Positions 41,268 through 59,977 of a stretch of DNA of 64,000 nucleotides are shown here, in pieces. Every line of letters starts with the position of its first letter. Positions within the stretch are counted from its first letter, which is position 1. Source of the stretch: Epiperipatus broadwayi (Eukaryota; Onychophora; Udeonychophora; Euonychophora; Peripatidae); NCBI GenBank assembly GCA_028023455.1, contig JAQFVV010012667.1, forward strand, positions 730,501 to 794,500, written 5' to 3'. A model generated the notes under the pieces. The model had not been told where the DNA came from. It ran no database searches and saw only the letters and a program-made list of their open reading frames with translations. A program made the translations under genes and the position numbers.

Positions 41268-42815
41268 AAATATGTGGTGGGACTGAGGCAAGGATGCCCT
41301 ATGTCACCTATTTTGTTTGTGCTGTATTTGAGTGAAATGGAGAGAGCAATAGAAAGTCTTGGAAGAGGGATAGAGATACCATTAATAGGTGGCAAGAGAG
41401 TATATACATTGTCAGGGATAGAGATACCATTAATAGGTGGCAAGAGAGTATATACATTATCAGGTCTTTTTTGAAGATGATGTCTTTTTGTGTGCAGAAA
41501 TAAGAGAAGATATGGATGTTATGCTGAGGACATGCACAAGGGTGGGTAAAGATATGGAGGTTAAATTTAGTGAAGAAAAATCAAATATAATGATGGTGAA
41601 TACTGGGGAAAAAGAAGACAAGGATTTCTTATTGGGGGATATAAAGTTAAGTGTGGTGAATAGATATAGTTATTTGGGAATCATCTTGAGTAATAAGAAA
41701 AATTGCTTGGATGAATGGGAGAAAAAATTGATAAATGAAGCAAAGAAAAGAAAGGGATTGATAAAGAAATTAACATTGTTCTCATATAATAAATATGATG
41801 TAGCTAAAATTGTATGGAAGTGAGTGGCAGTAGCAGGGTTAACATACAACAATGATGCATTATGTGTTAGTAAAGGGGTATTAGATTGCTTACAAAAGGT
41901 ACAAAGAGAAGTAGGAAGACATGCAACAGATGCTGAGGTGTGGACAGCAAAGGAGGCAATTTAAGGAGCAATGGGATGGTCAAGTTTTTATATGAGGGAT
42001 GCAAAAAGAAAATTGAAAATGTTTGGTAGATTGCAGTTTATGGATAATAAAAGAATAGCCTAAATACTATTTAATTGGGTTACAAGTAAAGGGCAGGCAA
42101 CAAGATGGGTGGGAAAAGTAATGTGGTATGCAGAAGATTTGGATAAAGAATTTATGTCAGTATACTTGTACAAAAGGTGGAATGATTGTGTTAGGAGGAT
42201 TGTTGAGTGTTATAGTGTTAAGGAGTGGGATAGAAGAATAGATGCATTAATAAAGAATAAGGAGTTGGAGAGATGGAGAACTAGTATGGAGAGCAAAATG
42301 AGTTTAAATATATATAAAAGAAAACAGAACATTGGGTGTGAATTAATTTATGATAATAGTAAGGAAAGTAGTTTATTGTTTAAGGCTTGAATGGAATATT
42401 TAGCAACAAGGGAATATACACGTAAATGGAAAAATATGGGTGATTTAGTCTGCATGTTGTGTAAGAAAGGCATAGAAAATATTAGGTATCTGTTACTTCA
42501 ATGTAAATGCTTGGAAGCAGAAAGGGTACAAATAATGAAGTTATGGAAGGTTAAATATGAACAAAGTGATTATATAGAAAGTGAGTAATTGGTTTTTATG
42601 CTAGGATTGGGGGAAAATAAGGGGGATTTAGATATGAAGGTCATGGAGTTGACAAAGATTATTTTGTTGAAATGTAATGGAGCAGATTATGGGAAAACTT
42701 AGGATGGACAATGGAAAAGGAAGGTAAAGTGGCTAACAGATTTCTCTGAGCATAGCTGCTGAGAAATTCCTGACTCCATTTAAGGAGAAGTCACAGTGCA
42801 TCACATCACATCACA
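41268..42815 (+). pseudogene. 5'-truncated non-LTR retrotransposon (reverse transcriptase to 3' end)
   Basis: The plus strand begins abruptly at motif B of a LINE reverse transcriptase (GLRQGCPMSPILFVLYLSEM). Motif C follows as FEDDVFLCAEI (41468-41500), with FADD changed to FEDD. Then VKFSEEKSNIMMV and SYLGIILSN belong to the thumb region. A C-terminal zinc knuckle is visible as CMLCKKGIENIRYLLLQC (42452-42505), where the usual His is replaced by Tyr. Stops and frameshifts split it into open frames 41274-41474, 41437-41823, 42109-42390 and 42391-42588. The 3' end carries a short CATCA repeat near 42795-42815. The clade is uncertain (Jockey, I or CR1-like). It is dead. Confidence 0.75.
41367..41462 (+). 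repeat. 48-bp in-frame tandem duplication in the LINE
   Basis: Two units (41367-41414 and 41415-41462) differing at one base near their ends, each coding GIEIPLIGGKRVYTLS. It doubles the segment between reverse transcriptase motifs B and C, which would displace the active site. Confidence 0.9.
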
Positions 42816-42899
42816 TTTGTAAAAATTTTAATGTGTTGTTATAGTTATTCATTATTAAAATATTATTTATCATTATATATATATATGTGTGTGTGTTGT

Positions 42900-43053
42900 A
42901 TTTTTAGTGGAATATCACTTGATAAAGACTATTTGTTAAGAGATGAAACCATGGTTGTGAAAGAATTTTAGAGAAGTTTTGTTTTTGGCTAGTATTGTAA
43001 TATTATATGAATTTCTATTTTATCTATAATTACTAGAATAGCATTAGGCAGTA

Positions 43054-43057
<4 letters not shown>
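42900..43057 (+). mobile_element. Right half of the (TA)n-ended inverted-repeat element
   Basis: TAGTGGAATATCACTTGATA through AGTATTGTAATATTATATGAA mirrors 40902-41015. The segment preceding it has a (TA)(TG) tract (42874-42896). The word order resembles the 3' untranslated ends of Penelope-like elements, but no coding part is joined to it. Confidence 0.5.

Positions 43058-43136
<79 letters not shown>
43058..43136. repeat. (TA)n microsatellite
   Basis: Pure TA array of about 79 bp, between the inverted-repeat element and the next foldback. Confidence 0.95.
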
Positions 43137-43140
<4 letters not shown>

Positions 43141-43145
43141 GAAGG

Positions 43146-43290
43146 GATTTGAATACATACTTTTAAACCCCTTTCAATCATCCACTCTATCTCATATAAT
43201 CACTACACATGACCACATACATGTGAAAAAAATAAATGAATGGATGACTGAAAGGTCCTTAAAGTCTGTGTTGAAATGTAAGTATATGCA
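43146..43290. repeat. Small foldback of the 29.2-kb family
   Basis: The left arm begins GGGATTTGAATACATACTTT and shares CTATCTCATATAATCAC with the 29-kb family. The right arm (about 43238-43283) is its imperfect reverse complement (GGATGACTGAAAGG against CCTTTCAATCATCC). Confidence 0.65.
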
Positions 43291-44558
43291 TTATACTTGT
43301 ATTCAAATATTGTATATATAAATAAATACAGAAACTTTCTACATTATATGTAATTTTTAGTTTTAATTAATTAACCATTTTAATTCACTTTTTAGCACTT
43401 GTTGTGGTAAATAAAGATAGCATACTTAGCCATTTTCTAAATAGAGAAGAATTGCAATATATTCTAAATATAAACATAAATCATTTTATATACAGCTTTA
43501 TATTTAGTTTATTTCCTCACTATCTGGGCTTTAAAAATAAGTAGAAGTAAATTCTTCAATACAGGTGAGGAGTAAGCTATATATAGGCTATGTTTACATC
43601 TGGAATGCATTGCATTCTATTCTTATTCAGAAATGTTTAAGTTAGTCAGATATGATGCTCATAATAAACTCCTGTTATCAATTTCTTTTTCTTTAATTAA
43701 ACAGCTAAGTGCAAAATAACAGTTTCCAACACCTAATTCCAATCCCCTATTATAAGATTTAATTTATTGCAAAGATCTTTTCTTAAATGTTTTTTTTCTC
43801 TTTTTGTTATCTGAATAAGAAATATCCTATTATATTTTTTGTATAGATAAGACATACACATTCATAATTTATAATTATCTTCATTGTAATGTTTTTAAAT
43901 TAATATTATAAATTTAAATAACTTTTTCCCCTTTATTCTAGTCAAAAATTTTAAATAGCATTTAAAATGTATATGTAATATATATAAGAATTCACTTAAA
44001 CATAAAATGATAGCTAAAATAATCAACTTAAGCCCAAATTATATGGTGATTTATATTTCAATTTTGCATTACCAATAATAAAAAAATTATAAAAGGGTAA
44101 CATATGACTCCACAGTTAAGTTTTTTACTTCATAATAAGCTATTGTACTTTGATTTTATTCATGAAGATTTTCTTTAATTTACAATAATGAGATCAGATT
44201 TCATTGCAATTTAAATACTGAAACTAAATTTATGTCTATTGATAGAATTAAAGAATTTACTTTTGTCATTTGAAGACAAATACATTGTTGTTTTTTAGTA
44301 TCAGAATAACAAACATTATTTTAAAAAGGACTAATACTTTCCAAAGATTATACAAACGTTTTAGTCTGAATTATTTTTTTCATTTGGAGAGAAAATTCCA
44401 AAATCTAGGAGAAATTATGAAACAAATTGACAATTATGATAACAGCTTTAAGCATGTTCACAATATCTGGAGTTTTACAGTGAAAGAAATTGGAAATTAA
44501 TTAGTTAAAAAATTTATATTTATATCACATAAATGAATGTAAATAGTGTGATAATATA
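43291..44558. other. AT-rich non-coding DNA
   Basis: No gene recognised. An open frame at 44270-44500 looks like chance. Confidence 0.5.
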
Positions 44559-44826
44559 TTGGACTATTTCCATCATCTATCAGTAAATATTGAATGTATA
44601 TAAAATTTAAAATTTTCAAACACAAACAGCTTGTTTATAATAACACACAAGTAGACAACCCAATAATTACTTGTTTGTAATAACACACAAGTGACAACAC
44701 AAGTTAGTAATTACTGTGTTGTCTATTTGAGAGTTACTACTAACACGTATGTATTTGAAAATGTAAATAAAGTTTAAAATTTTCTATACATTCAATATTT
44801 ACTGATAGATGATTGAAATAGGCCAA
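44559..44826. mobile_element. Two Penelope-type 3' ends facing each other
   Basis: Left arm 44559-44620 is the near-perfect reverse complement of right arm 44754-44826. Both match the terminal block of the Penelope-like copies at 10.7 and 15.4 kb (TTTGAAAATGTAAATAAAG ... ACATTCAATATTT ... TAGATGAT). The interior holds the direct repeat AATAACACACAAGT (near 44638 and 44681) and part of an inverted copy. No coding sequence is present. Confidence 0.7.
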
Positions 44827-46338
44827 CATATTATCATATCTAATACACTATCATCATATATCTTCAGGCAAAATCTAAATAGTGATTTCAAAATAAATAA
44901 TTATAGAGAATGGTGTATAGATAGTTATTAAAATTTTTATAATCTACTTTTAAGAATCTAAATGATAGGTCTTTATTAATTATTACAATTAAATTAACTA
45001 TACTAGTAAGGCTTTTAAAACATATATAAGCATATTTTACTATTTTCATGATTAAAAATTTATTTGCTTAAAAAAAAAATGTGCCAAAAGATACAAGATC
45101 TAATTTTTTGATGAATTCATTTTCATTATCTGTTAAGCTATGTTATATCAATTTCTTCATGTTTTAACATAATTTGCGAGTTTATATATACACAGGATAC
45201 AAAAAAATATTTTTTAATATAATTGGTGTTTAGTTGTCAAATATAAAAATGTTTATTATTTATAAACATCACCTTTCAAATTAGAAGGAAAATTCTGAAA
45301 TATATAAACTTCCAGATATATTTTGATATGTAAAAATAAATAAGATGTAGCCATTAGTGCAGCCATCTACTATTTTCATGACCTAATATTTATGTCATTA
45401 CTCATTCAAATGTGATTCAATGTTGCTGTAAATTCAAAGAATATGTCTGTAATATAAAATATTTTGACACTCACTAAAGCTGTTATACCTATCAGATTCT
45501 GACCATGATTTATCTTTATCTTTTGGTTAATATAATGCGAATGTCGCTGAGCATAATTTTGAAAACAGCTTTCTGATTATTACCAACATAAAATAACATA
45601 GATTTGCTATTTATATGTAATCATATATTTACATTTAAATTGTAAATATTGCTAACAAATCTAAAATTGTTATATAATAATTTTTTAAACAGTAACAAGC
45701 ATCAAAGGTGATTTACTAAGATTTATAGATTTTAAAGTATATAATTGCTGCAAGATCTCAATGAGAATAATATTGAAATGATAAAAGTGCAGAAATCTAT
45801 TACACAAAACATTTTAAATAAATAAAAAAAATCACTTTCCATATATAAATCTGATTGATAGAAATTAAGATTTGACATGCAGTCGCACATTTTATTGAGT
45901 AGAGCAGCAAGACTTCTTTGACAGTATTAATAAGTTATTCCTTTTTTAAAAAAGAGAAAGCAATGAGTTAAGATGTTTTCAGTGAAATCACCATGACTTC
46001 TAATTGGTTTCTAAGACTTTTTTCTACCTTTAAGCTCTGCTCTTGGAATAGTTCACAGAAAACATTTTCGACTAAGATCATAATTGTTAATTTTATTTAA
46101 TTAATGGTTAGTAAAAGATAATTAAAGAAACATCAAACAATTTATACAAGTAAACATTCATCTACACACATATACATGCAAATAGACGAATCATAGCAAT
46201 ATAAAACTTATTACATAATGTAGGCAAAGTGATGAAAGATAACACAAATTTAAAAAGCTATTTCAAAACAAATATCTTTTTAGCCTTTTTCAAATTATAA
46301 ATTTCAGTTTATTAAATACCAAATATCCACATCGTACA
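44827..46338. other. AT-rich non-coding DNA
   Basis: No gene recognised. Confidence 0.5.
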
Positions 46339-52446
<6,108 letters not shown>

Positions 52447-52490
52447 GACAACTATTTCAGCTATTTCTGATTTGATATTGTCTGGATAAG
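52447..52490 (+). other. Candidate 44-nt exon
   Basis: The T-rich tract GCTTCTGTTTTATTATTACAG forms a good acceptor, followed by 44 nt and the donor AAG|GTGAGT. No reading frame or partner exon is evident. It could be a non-coding exon or a chance pair of splice-like words. Confidence 0.2.
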
Positions 52491-54771
52491 GTGAGTTACT
52501 TTATAAGTGTTGGTGTTGTTATAGATAATAATAATTAAAAATACATTTCATATCATTTGTCATATGAATTTGGAGGTTAATTATTTAGGCAATGCATAAC
52601 TTCATTAATTAGGCTAAATTAAAGTAAGCCTTGATGATTAATTTGATGTTTTTCATAAATATTCTTTATAAAATTAATATGTTTTTACAATTTATTTCCA
52701 TATGAGTGGATGCTTAGCAATTTTATCATATTCATTAATACATATGAATCTTTTTTTAGATTTACATTCGTCTTTCATTTTCTTTTTCTTTATATATATA
52801 ATTGTATACTTCACCCTGTGTGTTAAATATATGTTTTATAGCATTTAAAAATTCTTTTTATAGATTATAATAAGTCAACTTCTTTTTAGTACTATTATAA
52901 TAAAAAATATTAAGCTAAATGTTTAAATAATATAGATTAAAGTAATTCAGTTAATGTTAGTTAATCTTTTCTTAAAAGACTAAAATTAATAGTTTGAAAC
53001 TAAAAAAAAGTTGTTTTAGATTTTGCAGTTTTTGGAGTAAATGTAATAGATAAAGTTATTTACTGCTGTCTAAAAAAATAATTATTTAATTTAGGATTTT
53101 TAATTGTTAACTTTTAATATAAATAGTTGTAAGGTAATAATTTATTAAATATCAATTTATGTAAGAGTGTTTTAAATCATAATTTAGGGATAGTAAGTAT
53201 AACTAACTAAAATAAGTGTCAATTTCAATGGGTTTTGAATGTTAATCAGTAAAGAAATTATTTTCATTATTTTTAATATAATTGTTAGATTTAGTGCATG
53301 TATGTGTGTAAAAATTTAAGCATGCATGTTTAAAAAAAGTGAGAAATTTAAAAAAGGTTATTAAAAGTAATAATATTTTAAGAAGGGTAATCTAATAATT
53401 GTGATTACTAAAAAGCTTTTAAATACTATAATAAAAAGTATATTTGGGTTAAAAATTTTAACTTAATAAATATAAATAACTAATTTATTTGTGTGAAATA
53501 AATCATTTTGTTAATAATTAAATATAATTAAGAAATTCATAATTGTTCCAGATGTCACATGATTAAATCTTCTGAATTGATAAAGGTAATGGCTAAAGTA
53601 ATCAATTGTGAAAGTCAGTTATGCACTATTAATTTAAATATTATAATGAATACATGGAGAAAATTGGTTTAGCTACAGAAAATGCAGTGGAAGATGTTGG
53701 TGTGGGAGTATGTATAAATGAAACACATGCTAATATAAAATAGATATTCTTTTTATTTCACTTCATTTTAACTTTATTTTAATGTTAAATTGACTGGTTT
53801 TATTTAACTATTATTTTTGTAAAATCAGTTTTCAGAAGTTTAAGTTTTATATTTTATTGTTTTCATGTTTGAATAAAAGCTGACAAGTTAACCTTTGCAA
53901 TATTACTCCTAAAGTATATGTTTTGCTAACTTGTCAAACAATGAATCCTTGAAAGATGTTAAAAAGCTTTATAATTTTAAACAGCATTGGAAAAGTAGAG
54001 CACACATAAGGAAATATATGTTGTTTTATTCTTATATTTAATCATTAGACAAATTCAAAGTTTTACCATCCTAATTATCTCCAATAATTTAACTGCTCTT
54101 TTAATTAGTTACCAATATTGATTTAACTTTTAAAGAAATTATTATTTATGCCAAATTAAATCATGAAAATAATGAGCTGTTATCAAAATACTGAATATAT
54201 TGAAAAGAGAAGAAGTGACAATTATTTAAATTTTATATTATCAAATAATGAAAAATAAAATCATAAAAATCAACCTATTAATTGTCTTAAAGGAAAGACT
54301 TTAGTCAAATATTTTTATGCAGAGAAATATAAGATAGTGTTGGATTAAATTAGTTATTCATTCCACATTTACTTATTATGCATGCAAATAGTTTTCTAAA
54401 TTAATTAATTGTTTTAAATATATTAATTTACATTTAAAAAATGAAATTATAATTTACATTTACATTGTTCTATCTAATCTTACTAAAATGACAACTTGTA
54501 ATATGAAATTATATGAAGAACAGTTGTCAAGCAATATTCTTTTTTTGTTTATTTATTATTCAATTTATATTATAATCAAAAGTGCATTACAGTAAAACTG
54601 TATTATTTGAAATATCTCCTATCAACTCTTGTCATTTTAAGATTTGTTAAATTTAATGGTGTACCTTTTCCCAAGGAATTTCTTCTTAAAAAAATCTTCA
54701 TATATTTGTTTTCTCTCCTTCAATGAAGGACTACCTATTACTGAAACCTCAAAAGAAAATAATAATACTAA
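52491..54771. other. AT-rich non-coding DNA
   Basis: No gene recognised. Confidence 0.5.

Positions 54772-55816
<1,045 letters not shown>

Positions 55817-55865
<49 letters not shown>
55817..55865. repeat. (ATT)n microsatellite at the 5' break of the short LINE copy
   Basis: About 49 bp of ATT units joined directly to truncated ORF2 sequence. Confidence 0.95.
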
Positions 55866-55900
55866 GCATTTATTTTTTATAGCGTCTGTATACAATTGTA

Positions 55901-56157
55901 ATCACATTCATATCGGCTTTTTCAAACCAAATTGTGCAAACGCTTTTTGCGAGTGTTAAATAATAAATGAATAACCTCAATAATAATAATAATAATAATA
56001 ATAATCACATTCATATCGGCTTTTTCAAACCAAATTGTGCAAACGCTTTTTGCGAGTGTTAAATAATAAATGAATAACCTCAGTTATTCATTTATTATTT
56101 AACACTCGCAAAAAGCGTTTGCACAATTTGGTTTGAAAAAGCCGATATGAATGTGAT
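55901..56157. repeat. 79-bp unit in tandem, then inverted: perfect 75-bp palindrome
   Basis: Unit 1 (55901-55979) and unit 2 (56004-56082) look identical and are joined by an (ATA)n linker. Each begins ATCACATTCATATCGG and ends AATAACCTCA. 56083-56157 is the exact reverse complement of 56004-56078, with only the loop CTCA between. The unit is clearly less AT-rich than its surroundings and encodes nothing obvious. Confidence 0.9.
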
Positions 56158-56193
56158 GATGATGATGATTATTATTATTATTATTATTATTAT
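56158..56193. repeat. (GAT)n(ATT)n tail of the full LINE
   Basis: GAT units pass into ATT units and then into the LINE 3' end (minus strand) at 56194. Confidence 0.85.
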
Positions 56194-56548
56194 GTTTCAA
56201 AAGGCCTTTATTGTCTCAAAAGAATACAGTAATGGTTACATAGATTATGTGCTACAAGTTTTCCAGTTACAACCAGGTTACAATTGTTATTACAATAATC
56301 AAGATAACGTCTTTATAATATATTGTCTTAATTGAATGTTACAGATTTTTTCATTATAAAATAAAGTGTTCAGAATATTATAGACAGTTGCATTTCAATA
56401 GTTATTAGATGCACAGATGTTACTGAAGCTATTACTGGATAGGGATGGGCTCTGTTCTTTTGCTTTATTTCCTGTTTTATTATTTATTTATTTTTGTTTT
56501 TCCCTTGTTGGTACTCCATATTACTTAGTCATTATTTCCTTGATTATG

Positions 56549-58060
56549 TTACAACCTTGCTCTGTGTTTAAGCAGAGACCAGGTAGCTGCATAGATGTCT
56601 GGACTTGTTATCAATTTGTCCCGGATTTGTATTTGCCTTAACTTGTGTTCAAAAGTAGATGGATGTCGCCTTGTCTTATTTTCCATTAGGAACGTACATC
56701 TTGAGCACCATAGTGAATATAGAACAAAAGTTGCTGCCCTAATCAGTGGTATTGTTTTACTTTGGAAAGCCATCATTACTTGTTCCATTGTGGTTTTATT
56801 TTTCCTATACGTGTTGCAAAGTATAATTCTTACTTGTTCCAGACCTTTGCAGTGATACAGTAAGTGCTGGACAGTTTCTTCATTCTGATGGCATAAGTCG
56901 CATAAAGGATCCATGTCTCTATGTAGTCTTCTATGTACCAGAAAGTATGTGGTTGGGAGGGCATCTAAGTTTATTTTAAGGATAAAATTGAAAAATTTTG
57001 GTTCTAACTCCCATTTCTTGTATTTTTTAATTAATACTTTATTGTTTATTTTTAATAGTGATAATATTTGATTGTTGGTGGTATGGTTCTGCATTAGTTC
57101 ATAGATTTCCCAATATTTATATTTTTCTGTCCATTGGTTGGGGATTTTTCCTATTGCATTGCAGTGGTATATTGCCGATTGAATGAGTGAGTCTTTTCGG
57201 GGTGGTCGATCAGTAGGTGTTATTTTAATTAGATGTTTTAATTTTGTAAATTGATTAATTAAGGCAATTGTTGTATTTTTTTGTTTTTGCATGTGGAAAA
57301 TGTTGAGGCTGTGTAGGCCAAGGCCATTTTTTATTAGTGGTCGGCTAAGATTTTTAATTGATATGGCCACTGTTTTCCTGGCCCACATAAGTTTACAGCA
57401 TATGGAGTTAATTTTCCAGATGAAACCTTTAGAAAAAACAATTACTGGCATGTAGTATGTTATTTTAGTCATGATTAGCCTGTTGATTAGTTGTGTCTTT
57501 GCATATATTGATAGATATGCTTTAGACAATGAATTTGCTATTTTTTCAACATCTTCTTTGAGTTTGTTTTGTATGTGACAGCGCATTCTTGTGGTGCCCA
57601 TATAAAATGGAAAACCCAGAAAGTGATTTGGTTTTCCCTGAAATACGGACTCACATTGTTTGCCTGAGAATATATGCCAAGATGCAGATTTTGCTGGATT
57701 TATCTTCAGTCCATAATTGGCTGAATATTCTTCCACTATCTTGTTCAACTGCGGTATCTGCTTTTTAGAAGTTAGAAACACCGTGACATCATCCATATAT
57801 GCCAAACATGCTATTTTTTGTGTTGATCCTGGTATCTGTATGCCTTCAAAGGATTGATTTATTTTTTTAATTAAGGGGTTAATATAAAACATAAAGAGTA
57901 GGGCACTTAAAGGTGAACCCTGTGATAGTGACTGGGTGGGGTAGAAAGAGGGAGAATTTCTACCATTAAGTGTTATGTGTAGCTCACGATTTATTAATAG
58001 GTTTGCTATTATATATAGCATGGATCTGGGGATGTCTGTGGTTTCGAGCATCTCTAGCAA
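56549..58060 (-). CDS. LINE ORF2, second part: reverse transcriptase core and C-terminal zinc knuckle
   Basis: 503 codons from an internal ATG. The true frame continues from upstream: open codons before the ATG code motif A at about 58065-58110. Motif B is SLSQGSPLSALLF (44-56). Motif C is AYMDDVTVF (87-95) with the catalytic pair D90-D91. YGLKINPAKS (116-125) and FLGFPF (147-152) are the following thumb-side motifs. A C-terminal CX2CX8HX4C knuckle uses C387, C390, H399 and C404. All catalytic residues of the core are present. Joined across the frameshift the protein would be roughly 1070 residues, a normal ORF2 length. Confidence 0.85.
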   Translation of the reverse strand: MLEMLETTDIPRSMLYIIANLLINRELHITLNGRNSPSFYPTQSLSQGSPLSALLFMFYINPLIKKINQSFEGIQIPGSTQKIACLAYMDDVTVFLTSKKQIPQLNKIVEEYSANYGLKINPAKSASWHIFSGKQCESVFQGKPNHFLGFPFYMGTTRMRCHIQNKLKEDVEKIANSLSKAYLSIYAKTQLINRLIMTKITYYMPVIVFSKGFIWKINSICCKLMWARKTVAISIKNLSRPLIKNGLGLHSLNIFHMQKQKNTTIALINQFTKLKHLIKITPTDRPPRKDSLIQSAIYHCNAIGKIPNQWTEKYKYWEIYELMQNHTTNNQILSLLKINNKVLIKKYKKWELEPKFFNFILKINLDALPTTYFLVHRRLHRDMDPLCDLCHQNEETVQHLLYHCKGLEQVRIILCNTYRKNKTTMEQVMMAFQSKTIPLIRAATFVLYSLWCSRCTFLMENKTRRHPSTFEHKLRQIQIRDKLITSPDIYAATWSLLKHRARL

Positions 58061-58092
58061 TATAGATATGTTGACAGTGTCAAAGGCTGATG

Positions 58093-59772
58093 CTATATCC
58101 AGTTGTATGACCAGAAGGCTATATTTTTTTTATTTCTTACAGTTACCATTATGGTTTTGAAAAGTAGAGCTGCTTGTGTAGTTGAAGATTTTTTCTTAGC
58201 AAACTGAGTATCAGAGATGGAAGGCATCAAAAATGGCTCTATTTTTTCTTTTATTACATTTTCCAGTATCTTCATTGGAAGCGGTCCCATGGACATAGGT
58301 CTTATGTCTTCAAGTGCAGGAATTTTTTTATTCTTTTTATTGTAAGGTACTATTGCTATGGGGTACACTCCCTGTACACTCCTAATTTCTTGAGCTATAT
58401 GGTTTGCCAGATTACAAAGATATTTTGAAGTGAATTGGCTAAGGTGTTTTAAGACAAAAAGTGGTATTCCTGGGCTTCCAGGGTGACAGTTATTGTTCAT
58501 TTCATTCATTTTTTTAATGAAATCATCTGCCGTGAATAAATTTTCATTTTTTGATAGTCCAAATATGTGTGCTGTCCACTGTATTGGTGGTGCTGATCGC
58601 AGTTTGTCTCTAAAATGTTCAAATATTGGCATTATTATATTTTGGCCAGCAAATATTCCTCTTTGGGTTTGTATGGCCATTGGTACTTTAATTTCAGGTG
58701 CACTTCCTAGGGCCCATTTTATGTATTTACGTGACCATGTGTGTTGGTGGGTGATGCATAATTTGTTTTTTTTAATTTTTAGATACTCTTTTAGGGACTG
58801 ACAAGCCTTATTATATTCTTGTGTTAAGTTTCTTATATAATTTTGGGTGTGATGAGTAGGTGTGATTGCTGTAAGTTTTTCATATATTTTATCAGCATAT
58901 TCTAGTAGCTTGGATGGTGATGGTCTATTCATTACTATGTGGTTTATATTAAATGACAAAATATTGATAAAAGCTTGTATAGGGTCTAGTTTTATTTGTC
59001 TTAGTTTTTCTAGCATTATATAGGTTTCAGAAAAGATAAATTCTGGGGTTGACTTGGGAAGAAGGATTCTGATTGTTTTTGTTAGTGGTGAAATGTTAGT
59101 TTGCATTTGGTTTAGGTTAATAGTTATTATTTGTGCAGAGTGATCGGAGAAGCCTGATGGTATGAGGTTTATTTTTATTAAGTGATGTAGAGTTGGTGAA
59201 TAAAAGCATAAGTCTATCAGTGATTTAAACCGACCATTATGGAAAGAGACAGCATCCTGAGGAAGAAAACCTTGTCCACTCATTAGTGGAACTTGTATTT
59301 TGTGGAGCAATTTTTTAGTAAATTCCAGATACGATGTGTTGAAGTCACCAACCAAGATGGTGGGATCTGCTGTGGTGGCTAATCTTGAATTTATTGACAT
59401 GATTATTGTTTCAATTCTTTGTTTATTTATTGGCATATATACAAAAATTACATTGATTGTCATTATTTTGTGACTGAATGTAGTGATTAGGAGATTTGAA
59501 TCAATGTAAGTGATTTTGAAAGTTTGGAATGGACAACGATTTGCAATTATTAGGGCAGATCCTGCTGATGGTGATGTTGCATCTCTGGAACCTGCATAGA
59601 ATCCTTCAGTACCAAAGTATTTGGATGGGTCTACTTGTGACCCTGCATAGATTTTGGTTTCTAGTAGACCTGTAATGTGTGGTTTGATTTGTTGTATCCA
59701 GTGTTTTACTTTGTATATTTTTTGGGTTGAATTTAAACCCCTGATATTGATTGCAGCAATTTTTATTTTCAT
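58093..59772 (-). CDS. LINE ORF2, first part: APE endonuclease and start of reverse transcriptase
   Basis: 559 codons from the ATG to a stop created by a frameshift. The N-terminal 220 residues are an APE-type endonuclease that nicks target DNA. Visible catalytic landmarks are N9 (INIRGLN), E38 (LLETK), Y112 (YMP), D143 and N145 (VGDFNTS), D187 (SLIDLCF) and S209-D210-H211 (FSDHSAQ). The reverse transcriptase begins after about residue 430 with [20 protein letters not shown] and continues to VTVRNKK. There the frame is lost in a run of eight A residues (near 58123-58130), and a stop follows 12 codons after the run. Moving to the next frame restores [16 protein letters not shown], which is motif A with its catalytic Asp. 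Confidence 0.85.
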
Positions 59773-59776
59773 TCTG

Positions 59777-59778
<2 letters not shown>

Positions 59779-59873
<95 letters not shown>
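59779..59873. repeat. (TA)n array in the ORF1-ORF2 spacer
   Basis: About 95 bp of pure TA, six bases upstream of the ORF2 start on the minus strand. It would fold in the element's mRNA just before ORF2. Confidence 0.95.
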
Positions 59874-59875
<2 letters not shown>

Positions 59876-59977
59876 TTTGGTAATTTTCCTTTGATCAGTA
59901 AGTGGGCTTTTTATTGTTTTGAATTTTGTTGAGTGTCTAATTCAATTATGTTATTTTTAGTAGTAATGTGGCTTTAA

